Shown piece after piece: positions 1 to 11,179 of a stretch of DNA of 64,000 nt. The DNA is taken from assembly GCF_017591425.1 (NCBI RefSeq), contig NW_024465777.1, positions 3,410,001 through 3,474,000 on the forward strand. Direction: 5' to 3'. Below the pieces are notes generated by a model, which made no database searches, was not told the origin of the DNA, and worked only from the letters and a program-made list of their open reading frames with translations. This DNA comes from Ochotona curzoniae (lineage: Eukaryota > Chordata > Mammalia > Lagomorpha > Ochotonidae). Position 1 is the stretch's first letter; the number at the start of each line of letters is the position of its first letter. Both the position numbers and the translations under genes were made by a program.

Positions 1-203
1 GCCCAGGTGCTTGGGACTCTGCAGCCATGTGGGAGATCCAGAAGAAGCTCCTGGGTCCTGGCTTCAAATCTGCTCAGCTCTACTCTGGCTATTGTGGCCA
101 TTTGGGGAATGAACCAGTGGTTGGAACATGTGTCTCTCTGTCTCTCTTTCTCCCTATAAATCTGTCTTTTGAATATAAACAAATACTTTTTTAAAAAAGT
201 ATT
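1..203 (+). mobile_element. C-type SINE, 3' part, cut by window edge
   Basis: Begins inside the SINE body ('ggtgcttgggactctgcagc') and runs through the CT-rich segment to an A-rich tail at about 175-203. The head lies outside the window. Confidence 0.85.
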
Positions 204-324
204 CGGAAACAAAAGTACATTATGCTAATATATATTCAGATATGGGAAACTAGCTAATGGAATAATCAAAATAATTATGTTCTGTAATCTTCTGTGTATT
301 TGAAAAGCTAAAATCTCAGGCAAG

Positions 325-605
325 GAGCCTTTACTTGCTATCGTGTAGCAGGTAATGCCACCACCTGAAACACCGGTTCAAGTCCCAGCTTTCCACTTCT
401 GATCCTGTTCCCTGCTAATAGCCTGGGAAAGCAGCAGAGAATGGCTCAAGTCCTTGGGATGCTGCACCCATGAGGGAGACCCAGAAGAAGCTCCTGGCTC
501 CTGGTTTCTTCCTGGCCCAGCTCTGGTCATTGTGGTCACGTGAGAGTAAACCAGCAGATAGAAGTCTCTCTCAACTTGAATCTCAAATAAATAAATACAT
601 CTTTT
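325..605 (+). mobile_element. C-type SINE, older form
   Basis: Has the B-box-like 'ccggttcaagtccc', the body and a tail 'caaataaataaatac'. Its target duplication 'aaaatctcaggca' is seen at about 311-323 and again at about 954-966, beyond a second SINE that landed in its tail. Confidence 0.85.
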
Positions 606-925
606 TAGGATTTATCTATTTTTATTTGAAAGGCAGATTTACAGAGGGAAAGAGAGACAGAGATCTTCCATTCTCGGTTTCACACCCCAAATGGCTGCAA
701 TGGCCAGAGCTGAGCCAACCTGAAGCCAGGCATCAGGAGCTTTTTCCAGGTCTCCAATGTGTTAAATGGGCCCAAGGGCTTAAGCAATCCTCCTCTGTTT
801 TCCCAGGTCATGAGCAGGGAGCTGGATCAGAAGTAAAGCAGCTAGAACATGAACCCAGTGCCATATGAAATACCAGCGCTCCAGATGAAGGATTAGGCTG
901 ATAAGCCACCATGCCAAACCCGTAA
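606..925 (-). mobile_element. C-type SINE inserted in the tail of the preceding SINE
   Basis: Antisense tail 'gatttatctatttttatttg' leads through the body to the head near 920. The host SINE tail 'aaataaatacatct' is duplicated at about 590-604 and 924-939, so this copy is the younger of the nested pair. Confidence 0.85.
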
Positions 926-955
926 ATAAATACATCTAAAAAAAAAAAAAGATAA

Positions 956-2090
956 AATCTCAGGCAGAGGGGGTGCATGCAAAGGCCCTGAGGCAGGTAA
1001 AGCAATGCCAGGGTGGGCCAGGGAGCAGCTGGCACAAGATGAGAGAAGCAGGTGGGACTTGGTCCCACAGCCATACAGGACACACACAATCCAGACGGTT
1101 CCACATCAATAAGCCACACCTTTCCCAAGGAACCAGCCAGGTTCCTGGGCCTGTCACCCAAGACCCCAGCTGGGGTCCCCTCTCCCCGCTGAATACGACC
1201 AACTTATTGTCTGCTTTCCCCGGGACTGCTCTGGGGAGGAGGCAGCAGTGAGCAGACAGGTCTCTGCGGGCAGCACCCAGGGCCCAGCTCACAGAGGCAC
1301 GATTGTCTGGCACCGCAGAGCGAGTCCCCGCCTGATCCTCCAGCTACCACATCAAACAGGGGACATCAAAGCTGCCGCCAGCTGCCCACAGCGCTGGGCT
1401 CAGCCCTTGTGCCAGGGGTGGCTCTCACGCAGCACATTTCCTCCCCCGGAGAGGAGGAGGAAGTGGCGGAGGCAGGACGCTGGCGGGGGCTGTAGGTGCT
1501 TGCTGGGTGCCCACAGGGAGGAGCGCCAGGCAGGACAGCATTGTTGCCAAGTGAGGGCTAAGGCAGAGTCACACAAAGCAAATGAGAAAGAAATGAAGCT
1601 GAGTGTGCCGAGTGTATGCAGCTGGCCACAGGGCCGGGTCCGCAGAGCCCTGCCCAGAGTCCCTCCCAGGGCGGTGCAACGAACCCCCATCCCAGCAACT
1701 ACAGTCTCGTTGCTGAAGACATTGGGATGAGGTCCCTCAGCAGGCACCACTGTAGCTGGAGTCTTTGGGTAAACCGTGACCACCCTGGCCTTGCTTGCCC
1801 AGGGTGCCAGTGCCTCATCCGGCACATGGCACAGTCAGCAAACAGCAATGCTTTATTCTGGGACGCCCTAGAAAGAACCTGCTTGGTGGTGCTCCCCAGA
1901 CAGCTGACGACTCTGTGCCCCAGGGGCCTGCACTATGCATGGGAAGGGCTAGGGTCACTGCTCTGAGCTTGGGATTTACAGGGACCTACAGAGTGGTGCA
2001 CCCCCCCCCACACACACACACACTTAGCAAGCCCCTTCATGGCAGACAACCCCAGTCTCTGCCCAGCTCGACTATGATTGAAGCACTCAG
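956..2090. other. Intergenic stretch, no gene recognised
   Basis: Mostly unique and GC-rich at about 1,100-1,800. Open frames here overlap on both strands, show no domain I recognise and have no splice context. It ends near a C-run/(CA)n run at about 2,000. Confidence 0.5.
1999..2024. repeat. (C)n-(CA)n microsatellite
   Basis: A run of nine or more C is followed directly by about seven CA dinucleotides. Confidence 0.9.
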
Positions 2091-2128
2091 AGCCGCATGG
2101 CAGGTGTGGGAGCCGCAAGGTCTGGGGC

Positions 2129-2200
2129 CGGTGCCCATATGGGATCCCGGTATGTACAAAGTGAGGACTTTAGGCACTAGGCTACCACACTGGGCCCTAT
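2129..2200 (-). mobile_element. SINE head fragment
   Basis: Antisense head 'cccatatgggatcccgg' to 'ctaggctaccacactgggcc'. Body and tail are missing, so this is a truncated copy abutting the next SINE. Confidence 0.75.
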
Positions 2201-2202
2201 TC

Positions 2203-2508
2203 TTTAAATATTTGTTCATTTATTTGAAAGAGTTACAGAGAAACAGAGCTCTTCCAGCCAATGGTTCATGCCCCAATAGCTGCAACAGCCAGAGCTGAGC
2301 TGATCTAAAACCAGGAGCCAGGAACTTCTTTCAGGTCTTCCACATGGGTGCAGGGTCCCAAGGCTTTGGGCCATCCTCCGTTGCCCTCCTAATCCACAAG
2401 CATGGAGCTGGATTGGAAGTGGAGCAACCAAAACACAAAGCAGTGTACCTATGAGGTGCCAGCACTGTAGGCCGTGGCTTAAAGTGCTATACCACAGTGC
2501 CAATCCCA
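2203..2508 (-). mobile_element. C-type SINE, older form
   Basis: Near full length in antisense: tail 'tttatttgaaagagttacag', then body 'aggagccaggaacttctttc', then a diverged head ending near 'ccacagtgccaatccc'. Confidence 0.85.
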
Positions 2509-2592
2509 GTTATCATTTCCTTTTAAGATATATATTGTAAAAAAAGGGAGAGAAAGAAAAAGAAGAGGAATAAAGAAAAAGATTATCATGTG

Positions 2593-2925
2593 GGGTCCCA
2601 GCATGGTAGCCTAGCGGCTAAAGTCCTCATCTTGCGCGCTCTGAAATCCCATATGGGCGCAGGTTCTAAACCTGGCGGCCCGGCTTCCCATCCAGCTCCC
2701 TGCGCTTGTGGCCTGGGAAAGTGGTTGAGGACAGCCCAAAGCCTTGGGACCCTGCACCCTCGTAAGAGATCTGGAAGAAGCTCCTGACTCCTGGCTTCAG
2801 ATCAGCTCAGCTCCGGCTGTTGCAGCCACCTGGGGAGTGAATCAACAGACAGAAGGTCTTCCTCTTCGTCTCTCCTCCTCTCTATATATCTGACTTTCTA
2901 ATAAAAATAAAATAAATCTTTTTTT
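2593..2925 (+). mobile_element. C-type SINE, full length
   Basis: Head 'cagcatggtagcctagcggc', B-box-like 'aggttctaaacc', body, and tail 'aataaaaataaaataaatc'. It meets the next SINE tail to tail, forming an imperfect inverted pair over 2,593-3,213. Confidence 0.9.
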
Positions 2926-3213
2926 AAAAAAGGTAGAGTTACAAAGAGAGAGAGGGAGAAACAGAGAGAGGTGTTCCATCACTGGTTCACTCCCCAAATG
3001 GGTGAGTCCAAAGCCAGAAAGTCCAGCTACTTTCTCCAGGTCTCCCACATGGGTGTAGGGGCTCAAAACTTGGCCGATCCTCCACTGCTTCCACAGCTGC
3101 ATTAGTAGGGAGCTAGGTCAGAAGTGGAGCAGCCAGGACTGAAATCACCACCCACATGGGATGCCGCTGCCGCAGGAGGCAGCTTTACTCGCCACACCAC
3201 AGCACCAGTCCCA
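2926..3213 (-). mobile_element. C-type SINE, older form
   Basis: Antisense copy starting in the shared A/T tail, with body 'ctccaggtctcccacatggg' and a diverged head ending 'ccacagcaccagtccc'. Confidence 0.8.
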
Positions 3214-3774
3214 AGGTAGAGGTTTGCACATCAACTTTCAGAAAATTCAAATTATCCAGAAGGGATTAAAAGGACCAAAAATGCACTTGCTACCTGGATG
3301 TCTCTCATCAAAGGGAAATACATTCCCCCAAAGTCCCAGGAGTCTCTCGGTCACATGTCTATTTGAAACACAACAGCAAAAGGAAGTGGAAGTACCATAA
3401 CTGGCCCAGACCGACTGTGACGCAGGCCTGGAGCTGGGCCCCTGTTTCTGGAACCAAATTGAGCTCAGTTATAAAAGAAGGGGAAGATCTCTTGGGTAGA
3501 CAGCCAGCAGTGTACACCACAACTACAAACAGCTGGAGAGAGAAGTGAAAGTCTTTGAGGGCAGGGAACTCGAGAATGGGACCAACTAATGCTCCCCAGG
3601 TATTTGCCATGTGCTGGCTTTTGCACAAAATACTTCCATCAAGCTCTCCTACTACTTCAAGGTGGTGACAAATGAAGAAGGGTATTAAGAAACGATGTTG
3701 AAAAAGTTCCAAAATGTTCTACCAGGAACTAGCCAGGCTTCTCCAAAGGAGCAAAAGCAATACAATGGGGGTTG
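3214..3774. other. Unique intergenic sequence
   Basis: I see no repeat, gene or regulatory motif that I can support here. Confidence 0.5.
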
Positions 3775-4118
3775 GGGGGTGTTGCAAGGTATAGGGGTTA
3801 GCTAGCCTTACACCTTGCAAGTGCTGGCATCCCACATGGGCACTAATTCATGTCCCGGCTGCTCCACTTCCCATCCGGCTCCCTGCTTGTGGCCTTGGAA
3901 AGCAGTAGAGGATGGTCCAAAGCCATAGAACCCTACACCCACATGGGAGACTTGGAGAGGTTCCTGGCTCCTGGCTTCAGATGAACTCAGCTCCAGTCAT
4001 TGCAGCCGTTTGGGGAGTGAACCAGTGGATTGGAGATCTTTCTTTTTGTCTCTCCTTCTCTCTGTAAAAATCTGCCTTTCCAGTAAAAATGAATACATGT
4101 AACAGAAAAAAAAAAAAG
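3775..4118 (+). mobile_element. C-type SINE
   Basis: Near full length with a diverged head and an A-run tail at 4,107-4,118. The A-tail runs into a GGAT-type simple repeat. Confidence 0.85.
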
Positions 4119-4372
4119 AAGCAACAGAATTGGTGGGAGGGTGGGTGGATAGATGGATGAGTGGATGGATGAGTGGGAGGGTGGAAAGGTAAGTGGATGG
4201 ATGGAAATGTGTGGATAGATGAACATAAGGAAGGAAGGTCGGAAGGAAAGAAGGGCAGGAGGGAGGGATAGATGTGTGAGTGGATGGGTGATGGGTGAGC
4301 AGGTGGATAGATGGATGATACAAGGATGAGTGAATGGATGGATAGAAGAATGGATATATGTACACATACATA
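4119..4372. repeat. Degenerate GGAT/GATG tetranucleotide repeat
   Basis: About 250 bp of GGAT, GATG, GTGG and GAAG units following the SINE A-tail. In antisense it reads as an open frame rich in His, Pro, Ser and Thr, which is a composition artefact. Confidence 0.85.
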
Positions 4373-6395
4373 TATTTATTTTAAGGAACTGGATCAAAAG
4401 AATGTGGGTGCCAACAAATCCCAAAATTCATAGAGCCACCCAGCAGGCAGGAAACTGGGACTGAAGCAGCTGCTGCATTTCCTGGGGCTGAATCTCCTCT
4501 TCCCTGGAAACCTCGTGTCTATTCTGACAGTCTTCCGCTGGGCCCATTCACATTACCGAAGGTGTTTATCTCAAGTCAACTGACTGCAATTGGGAACCAT
4601 AGCTGGTGCCTGAGCCTAGCCACAGAACTGCCAGCCAGTGGTCATAATCTCAGGGTGCCTCCCCTGGCAACTCATCCCCACCCAGGCTCCTCCTCCTCCC
4701 AGCTCAAGTGGCCCCTGGACCAGCCTCCAGGCAGTGATATTTCCCAGAGCTTCCCGTCCTTGGAGGAGGACTTGAATGGAACCAGAAAGGTGTTCCTACC
4801 AGGAAATTGGAATAAGAGATCTGAACTTGGCCAACTCTGGGGGAAAAAAAAAAAAACACCTGCTCCCCAGCTCAGCTGCACTTCCTCCGAGTGCTTGGTG
4901 GATTCCTGAGCACTTGCTGTCTCTCCTAAGCGTATTTCTGTGATATATACTGTAAATCTGCTTCATTTGAAATTCACAGTTAATGACCTATTCCCTCATA
5001 TTCAGGAAACAGAGTAAGGTTCCGGCTTTTAAAGGCCAGGAGTTTACTAGCCAGAATATGACAAGTATTACAAAGTATAGGCCTGCTCTAAAAGCACTTA
5101 GGAAAGAGTCTCCGTCAGAAATTTCAAGAATACCTTCAAATAACATCATTTATCTGCCAAGAGGCCGAGGGGCTGGGGAGTGGCAGTGGGCGGAGAGCAA
5201 GTGAGTAACGGATCAAATCCATACTCGGCTCCCGGGGCAAGGGGGAAGGGAGGTGTGCAAACATGTCCTAAGCCCTCTCACACAGGAAGGGAGGTGTGTG
5301 CAAGAGTGTGCAAGGGCATGCAAGCATACATCTACACCAAAGCCTCACCTCCCCGTGCAGAATCCTCCATCATGGCCAACATAAAGAACTAACTCAGCCA
5401 TGCTCCCCACACCATGTACGCAGGAGTAATTGAATAACACAAGGATCCCTGTATTCGGGTGGGCCCACTTAACTGAAACCCAAAGCCAGCTCTAGACTAA
5501 ATTGGGCTATGGACCCATCGATCAGGCCCATCCACACTTTCTCATTTTCAATAGAGTCAGGCCTTAACCAGGTTAGTCTTGTTAAACGCATTACCCAGGT
5601 GCTCTCCTCTTACCAGCCCAATGATTTTGTGTCGGGCCTGAAGGATGGTAATTATGATGCAGTGAGACGCCCACTGTGCATGGTGATTGACTGAGGGCCG
5701 CCCGGGCAGCGCCGGCCTGCTGCCTGCCGGCAGCTGGACGGAAACTTCCCCCTTGACTCTTGTTGTGATTCATGGCAGGGCAACTGGAGCATGGCACTAT
5801 GGGAGAGGCATCCCTACAGAGAGCTGGTGGGCGGGGGCCCACACTCCACTTCCCTGCAATCATGAGGACTGGAGGGGAAGCACCTCTTTGTTCCGTGGAA
5901 CTGGGTTTCCAAGTGACAGCCTTGGCCAAGGCTGGTCATTCTGGCTCCCCATGGGAGTATGAGTCTCCTGCCTCTCAGAGAACATTCCCAGGACTTTCTT
6001 GCTTTGACCAAAGACCTCAGGCATTCCCAAGGCCAACCCAGAGTCCTGTCCCCAAGATCCTGCTCCTCTGCCCCTCTGCACCCCAACTCTCCTGCTTTGT
6101 CTCTGGGCTCCAGTCTCCTCTTCTGCTGAACAGATAGGAGAAGGACACATGCTCAGGGGGACAGAAGGGCCAATCCCGGCACTCAGGGTCAGTGCCACAG
6201 CCTGGATGAATCCCATGCGGTTCCAGTATTGGGAACTTCATCCTAAAAGTCTGTCTGTTGGTAGCATTTTGAGGTGAGACCTCTGGGAGGTGATTGGCTC
6301 ACAAGGGCTGTGCTCTAATAAATGGATGGATCCATTGATGGATTATAGGATTCTTGGGTTTTCCAGAAAGTAACTTTGCTATATACAACCAAACT
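4373..6395. other. Unique intergenic sequence, about 2 kb
   Basis: No repeat family or exon recognised. It contains an A-run at about 4,844-4,856 and a short GC-rich hairpin-prone stretch near 5,705-5,740. All open frames are short and overlapping. Confidence 0.5.
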
Positions 6396-6399
6396 CTGA

Positions 6400-6705
6400 G
6401 ACTGGCATTGTGGCATAGTGGGTAAACCACTGGCTGTATGGAATGTTGGCATCCTGTATCGAGTTGAAGTCCCAGCTGCTCCACTTTCAGTCCAGCCCCC
6501 TGGTCATGCACCTACAAAGGCAGTGGAGGATGACCCAAGTGCTTGGATCTCTGCACCCATGTGGGAGACCTGGAACAAGTTCCTGGCTCCTGTCATTACA
6601 GCCATGAGTGAATCAGCAAATGGAAAATTCTCTTTCTCTCTCTCTTTCTCTCTCTCCTTTTTTCTTTGCAACACTTACTTTCAAAATAAATAAGTTTTTT
6701 TAAAA
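6400..6705 (+). mobile_element. C-type SINE, older form
   Basis: Head 'gactggcattgtggcatagt', body, an expanded CT-rich segment at about 6,634-6,662, and tail 'tttcaaaataaataag'. Confidence 0.85.
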
Positions 6706-6964
6706 AAATGAAAACACTAAATTTGCATTTATGCTATAATTCCATCCTTTCCATCCTGGATATTTATTTACCCAAGAGAAGTGAGGACCTCAGGCCTCCT
6801 GGAGACTCACACCTGAGTCAGCATCGCAGCTTGGTCTGTAACAGCCCAAAACAGGAAACAATCCCCGTATGTGAACAGGTGAACAGAGGATGGCACAGCC
6901 AGGAAGTGGAGCACTCTTAGCCATGAAGACGGATGGTGGAATCCTGACACCTGCCATAACAGGG

Positions 6965-7035
6965 GTGAACCTCTCCCTCACTCTCACTCTTGCCCCCTCT
7001 GACTTAAAAACAAATAAGTAAATCTTTAGAAAAAT
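6965..7035 (+). mobile_element. SINE tail fragment
   Basis: Only the CT-rich segment and the tail 'aaacaaataagtaaatcttt' are recognisable. Confidence 0.5.
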
Positions 7036-7109
7036 AACAGGAGCAGACTCAAAACCCCTGTGCCAGGTGAAACAAGCCAGACCCAAAGGACCATCTTCCT
7101 CTGTAGCTT

Positions 7110-7192
7110 CATCCATGATTTCAGCTGTGATCTCAACTATGACCTCATCCATGACCTCATCTATGACCTCATTTGTGACTTCAACTGTGAAA
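7110..7192. repeat. 12-bp minisatellite
   Basis: Six to seven tandem units of the pattern 'tcatctatgacc' in register. Because the unit is a multiple of three, it keeps frames open on both strands and explains the 195-residue antisense frame here. Confidence 0.8.
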
Positions 7193-7737
7193 TGTCTTGC
7201 AAAGGCAAAGCTGCGGAGATCCTGAGCAGCCGGGAGGTGGCCTGAGGCAAGAGCGAGAGTGGGATCTTGAAGACGCAGCGACTGTGCTGTAGAACCAGAC
7301 TGTGGAGATGGTGGAAGAGCCAGGGAGTTTGTAAAATGCATTGAACTGTACGCTGAAAATGGATGAACTGAATGCAATGTAAATTATGCTCCCAATAAAG
7401 TTGCAACAGGAAGAAAGCAAGATAGGCTGGAGCCTGCTGCTGACAGAGAAGCTGCCCACCTTGGCCGGATCTGGTTTCTCGGCTTCTTCTGCCAAGGTGG
7501 AGCCATGGGGTCTTGTTGGGAGCAGAGAAGTTCCAACTGGCATCCTTGCATGAGATGCTGCTGTCAAACGCCCAAAATAGTGCTAGCAGTGACCGCACAT
7601 GTGGTTGGTCACCTGTGAGTTCTCCATCAGTGGGAAAGATGTGCTCTAAGAGGCCTAGGAGCCTCCTGCCACCACCACAACCACTGTGTTCAGCTGTGAC
7701 ACTCCAAACCAACACCTGTATTAGAAACCCCACTTGG
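7193..7737. other. Unique intergenic sequence
   Basis: No exon or repeat recognised. The antisense open frames (up to about 190 residues) have no recognisable domain. Confidence 0.5.
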
Positions 7738-8058
7738 CTTGGGCCCAGTGCTGCAGCATGGCAGTTAAGTCACTGCCTACAGTATCAGCATCCCCTCTGG
7801 GCATTGATTCAAGTCCTGGTTGCTTTACTTACCAGTCTAGCTCCCTGCTAGTGCCCCTGGAAAGGCAGCAAACAATGGTCCGAGAGCTTCGACCCCTGCA
7901 TGTACATGGGAGACCTAAGCTGCTGGCCTTAATTTGGCCCATCCCCAGCTGTTGCACCTGCTTAGAGAGTGAATCAGCAGATGAAAGCTCTGTCTCCTCC
8001 TCTCTCTAACTGTGCCTTTCAAAAAAACAAAATAAATCTTATTAAAAAATAAAAAGAA
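7738..8058 (+). mobile_element. C-type SINE, older form
   Basis: Head 'gggcccagtgctgcagcatg', then body, then tail 'aacaaaataaatcttatt'. Confidence 0.85.
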
Positions 8059-8092
8059 ATTCCATTCAGTATGCATATACTCATCTTTGATG

Positions 8093-8190
8093 TTTATTTT
8101 CAAGTACTTGAAAGACAGGACAAGAGCAAGAAAAAGAGAGCGATCTTGCATTCACTGTGCACTCCCTGACTGACTATGGCAGCCAGGCCT
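8093..8190 (-). mobile_element. SINE 3' fragment
   Basis: Antisense tail and CT/GA-rich segment only. Similarity fades near 8,190. Confidence 0.6.
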
Positions 8191-8767
8191 GGGTCATTCA
8201 TTCAATAAGTGTGTGCTGAGTACCTCTGTCCCTCAGACCCCTCATCTGTGCTGGGGGATAACAACCACGGAGCATGCCTTGTAGGGTGGGTGCCTAGAAC
8301 CCAGGCAGATACAGAGCAGGGGCCCGATCCCAGCTATGTTGTGATTGGTTTGACACAAGCAAGCCTGGCTAACTTAGGGGAAGGGGAAGATGCAGGTACC
8401 AGGTCCCCCCCACCCCGAGGGAGCTGGCTGACCAGGCCCAGTCACGGCCAACAACCTTCACAGCCCAGCAGATCCTCAGAATAGTCACATGTGTGGCCAT
8501 AACCAGCACATCCAACCCTAGCATTATTCACCAAGGGAATGCTATTCAAATTGAGCATACACAGATGAGTAGGTATTAAACTCATCTGAATGAGGCAAAT
8601 GGGTTAACCACATCCGTGATACCGGCACTGTATTGGCGTGCGTCTGCTGCTTGTAATACTGACTGGAGTTACTCGGGATGCTCCCTTTAGGGGAAACTGG
8701 GGGCTGGGAGGGGGAAGGTGGAGGTCAGGTGTGGGGGGAAAGAAGTGACAGGGACACAAGGAAAAGT
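8191..8767. other. Unique intergenic sequence
   Basis: Nothing recognised beyond short purine-rich runs near 8,690-8,760. Confidence 0.5.
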
Positions 8768-9093
8768 TTTTTTTTTTTTTTTAAGGTTTATTTTTACTTG
8801 AAAAAATTACAGACACAAGAAGAGACACGGAGAAAGATCTTTCATTTGTTGGTTCACTCCTCAAACAGCTCAGCTGGAGCTGAACCAATCCAAAGGCAGG
8901 AGACAAGAGCTTCTTCCAGGTCTTCCATATGGTACAAGGGCCTATGGATTTAAGCCATCCTCTACTGCTTTCCAAAGCCATAAGCAGAGAACCAGATAGG
9001 CAGTGGAACAGCCAAGACACGAACCAGTGCCCATATGGGATGCCAGCGCTAGCAGGCTGAAGATTGGCCTGTTGAGCCACTGCAATGGCTCAG
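8768..9093 (-). mobile_element. C-type SINE, near full length
   Basis: Begins with a T-run (antisense A-tail) at about 8,767-8,782. The head ends near 'ttgagccactgcaatggctc'. Confidence 0.85.
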
Positions 9094-9170
9094 TGAAGGA
9101 AAAGCATTTTGTTTGCTTGCTTGCTTTTTGTTTTTTAATGTTCCTGAATAGTTCAGGAAAAGCTGGCCTG

Positions 9171-9372
9171 GGCCTGGCACGGTGGCCTAGCGGCTAAAGT
9201 CCTCGCCTTGAATGCGCCAGGATCCCATATGGGTTCTAATACTGACAGCTCCACTTTCCAGCCTCTTGCTTGTGGCCTGGGAAAGTAGTCGAGGCCTTGG
9301 GACCCTGCACCCACATGGGAGACCTAGAGGAAGTTCCTGACTCCTGGCTTCGGATCGGCAGAGCATCATAGT
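9171..9372 (+). mobile_element. C-type SINE, 3'-truncated
   Basis: A well-conserved head 'ggcacggtggcctagcggct' is followed by the body to about 'cggatcggcagagcatcat', where similarity stops. The middle has a small deletion after 'catatggg'. Confidence 0.85.
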
Positions 9373-9595
9373 CACGTCCTGGAATCCCGGGGAAGACAGG
9401 GTCCATCTCTCAGGCGCCACACAAGCTCTGCCTTCTCTGCATCCATCACCTCTCAGCCTCTAACTGCCAGGGGAGATGGTGTGTGCATGTCAAAGCTCAT
9501 ACAACGACTAAAGTTTGTGCAGAATACAGGGTAGTAGGGGACCCATGGGCTGACTTTGTGTCTACTGAGGGGTTGTTGTCTTGTGGGAACTGCAG

Positions 9596-10216
9596 TTAGC
9601 ATGTGGCTGTGTGGCTGTGTGACTGCATGGCTGTGTGACTGCATGGCTGTATGGCTGTGTGACTGCATGGCTGTGTGACTGCATGGCTGTGTGACTGCAT
9701 GGCTGTGTGGCTGTGTGACTGCATGGCTGTGTGGCTGTGAGGCTGTGTGGCTATGTGGTTGTATGACTGCATGGCTGTGTGGCTGTGTGACTGCATGGCT
9801 GTGTGGCTGTGTGGCTGTGTGGCTGTGAGGCTGTGTGACTGCATGGCTGTGTGGCTGTGTGGCTGTGTGACTGCATGGCTGTGTGGCTGTGTGACTGCAT
9901 GGCTGTGTGGCTGTGTGGCTGTGTGACTGCATGGCTGTGTGGCTGTGTGACTGCATGGCTGTGTGGCTGTGTGGCTGTGTGACTGCATGGCTGTGTGGTT
10001 GTGTGACTGCATGGCTGTGTGGCTGTGTGGCTATGTGATTGTGTGACTGCATGGCTGTGTGACTGCATGGCTGTGTGGCTGTGTGGCTGCATGGCTGTGT
10101 GACTGTGTGGCTGTGTGGCTGTGTGACTGTGTGGCTGTGTGGCTGTGTGGCTGTGTGACTGCATGGCTGTGTGGCTGTGTGACTGCATGGCTGCATGGCT
10201 ATGTGGTTGTGTGACT
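9596..10216. repeat. 8-bp-period tandem array (ggctgtgt / gactgcat)
   Basis: About 620 bp made almost wholly of the octamers 'ggctgtgt', 'gactgcat' and 'ggctatgt' in varying order. The underlying period is 8 bp, with recurrent 16- and 24-bp higher-order blocks. All three antisense frames are open for long stretches (His, Thr, Gln, Ser repeats), which follows from the lack of stop-forming octamer junctions. It is not treated as coding. Confidence 0.95.
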
Positions 10217-10929
10217 GCACAGCTGCAGAGCAGTTGGACCACACAGTACTTCTTCCCTTGGTGCGCACCCATCAAACAGCCGCAAGGAGGGAACAAAAGA
10301 GGCAGTGGTTGAATCAGGCCAATGGAGGGACTGACAGGGCTGGGACAGCAGGATAACTGTGGCTGCCCCAAGCACCAGGCAAGTTCACAATGTCCAGGAA
10401 AGGTGAGTAAAGAATTCCATGAAGTGATGAGATGTGTGAGGGAGGTGTGGCTTTTCATCTGACTCAGGGGCCTTAACTGCCCCCTGGCAGCCAGGGCCTG
10501 TGGCCTGGCTTGTGACCCTCCCCTCCACTTGTAGAGCCGTCACTTGCTTCTTAAATTCCACTTGTGGAATGCATGAAACCGTCATATCAACACCGACCTG
10601 CACAAGTCCTAGAGTGGACATCTAGCCAGCGTCACAGACTAGATCAGCTTTGGACAAGCTGGGATATCAGTGAAGCTTCTAGAAATTCTAGGAATACACT
10701 TGAGAAATATTTGGAAACTGTGATTATCCAAATTATATTTTGAATAGAAGGACAACTGTGATGGTGGAGATGGTATTATTTCCTTGGCCCCTAAAAACAA
10801 AAACAAGTTTTGAAAAAGACCTCATTCACTCTACCCTGTGATAAATTCAAGACAAATTCTGGCTTTCACAGGTTGTTGTAGGACCCAGCAACTCCCAAAA
10901 ATAAGACGCAGGGTTCTCCCAGGGCCTCG
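10217..10929. other. Unique intergenic sequence with a CTCF-like site
   Basis: No repeat or exon seen. A candidate CTCF core lies at 10,478-10,493. Confidence 0.5.
10478..10493 (-). promoter_or_regulatory. Candidate CTCF-like motif
   Basis: The reverse strand reads 'ggctgccagggggcag', which contains the CCAGGGGGCA core of the CTCF consensus but misses parts of the flanks. Motif match only. Confidence 0.35.
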
Positions 10930-11150
10930 TGGTGGGTGGATTTCAGCTGTGCTGTGGCCTGCTCATGCCCCTTCCTGAAGTACCTGGGTTCAATGCCAGG
11001 TTCCAACTCCTAACTCCAGCTTCCTGCTGATGGCTCAAGGAACACCTGCATGAGAGACTGGTTTCAGCCTGCCCACGTCAGACACTGAGGGAGCAAGCCA
11101 GCAGGTGAGAGCACTGTCTACCCAACTCTGTCTCTTCAGTTGTTCCAAGG
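10930..11150 (+). mobile_element. Old, diverged SINE (partial)
   Basis: Scattered similarity to the C-type body ('gggttcaatgccaggttcc', 'gcatgagagactggtttc') without a clear tail. Confidence 0.45.
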
Positions 11151-11179
11151 TTCATGGAAAACAATACTCAAAAACAAGT

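Noticed and set aside
6790..7377. 195-residue antisense open frame
   Set aside because: Its most regular part is the 12-bp minisatellite, and the remainder crosses a SINE tail fragment. No domain recognised.
9596..10216. Possible CRISPR-like regular repeats
   Set aside because: There are no unique spacers, the period is 8 bp, and the genome is mammalian.
9453..10458. Three long antisense open frames (271, 235 and 138 residues)
   Set aside because: All derive from the 8-bp tandem array. The peptide is pure His/Thr/Gln/Ser repeat, and all three frames are equally open.
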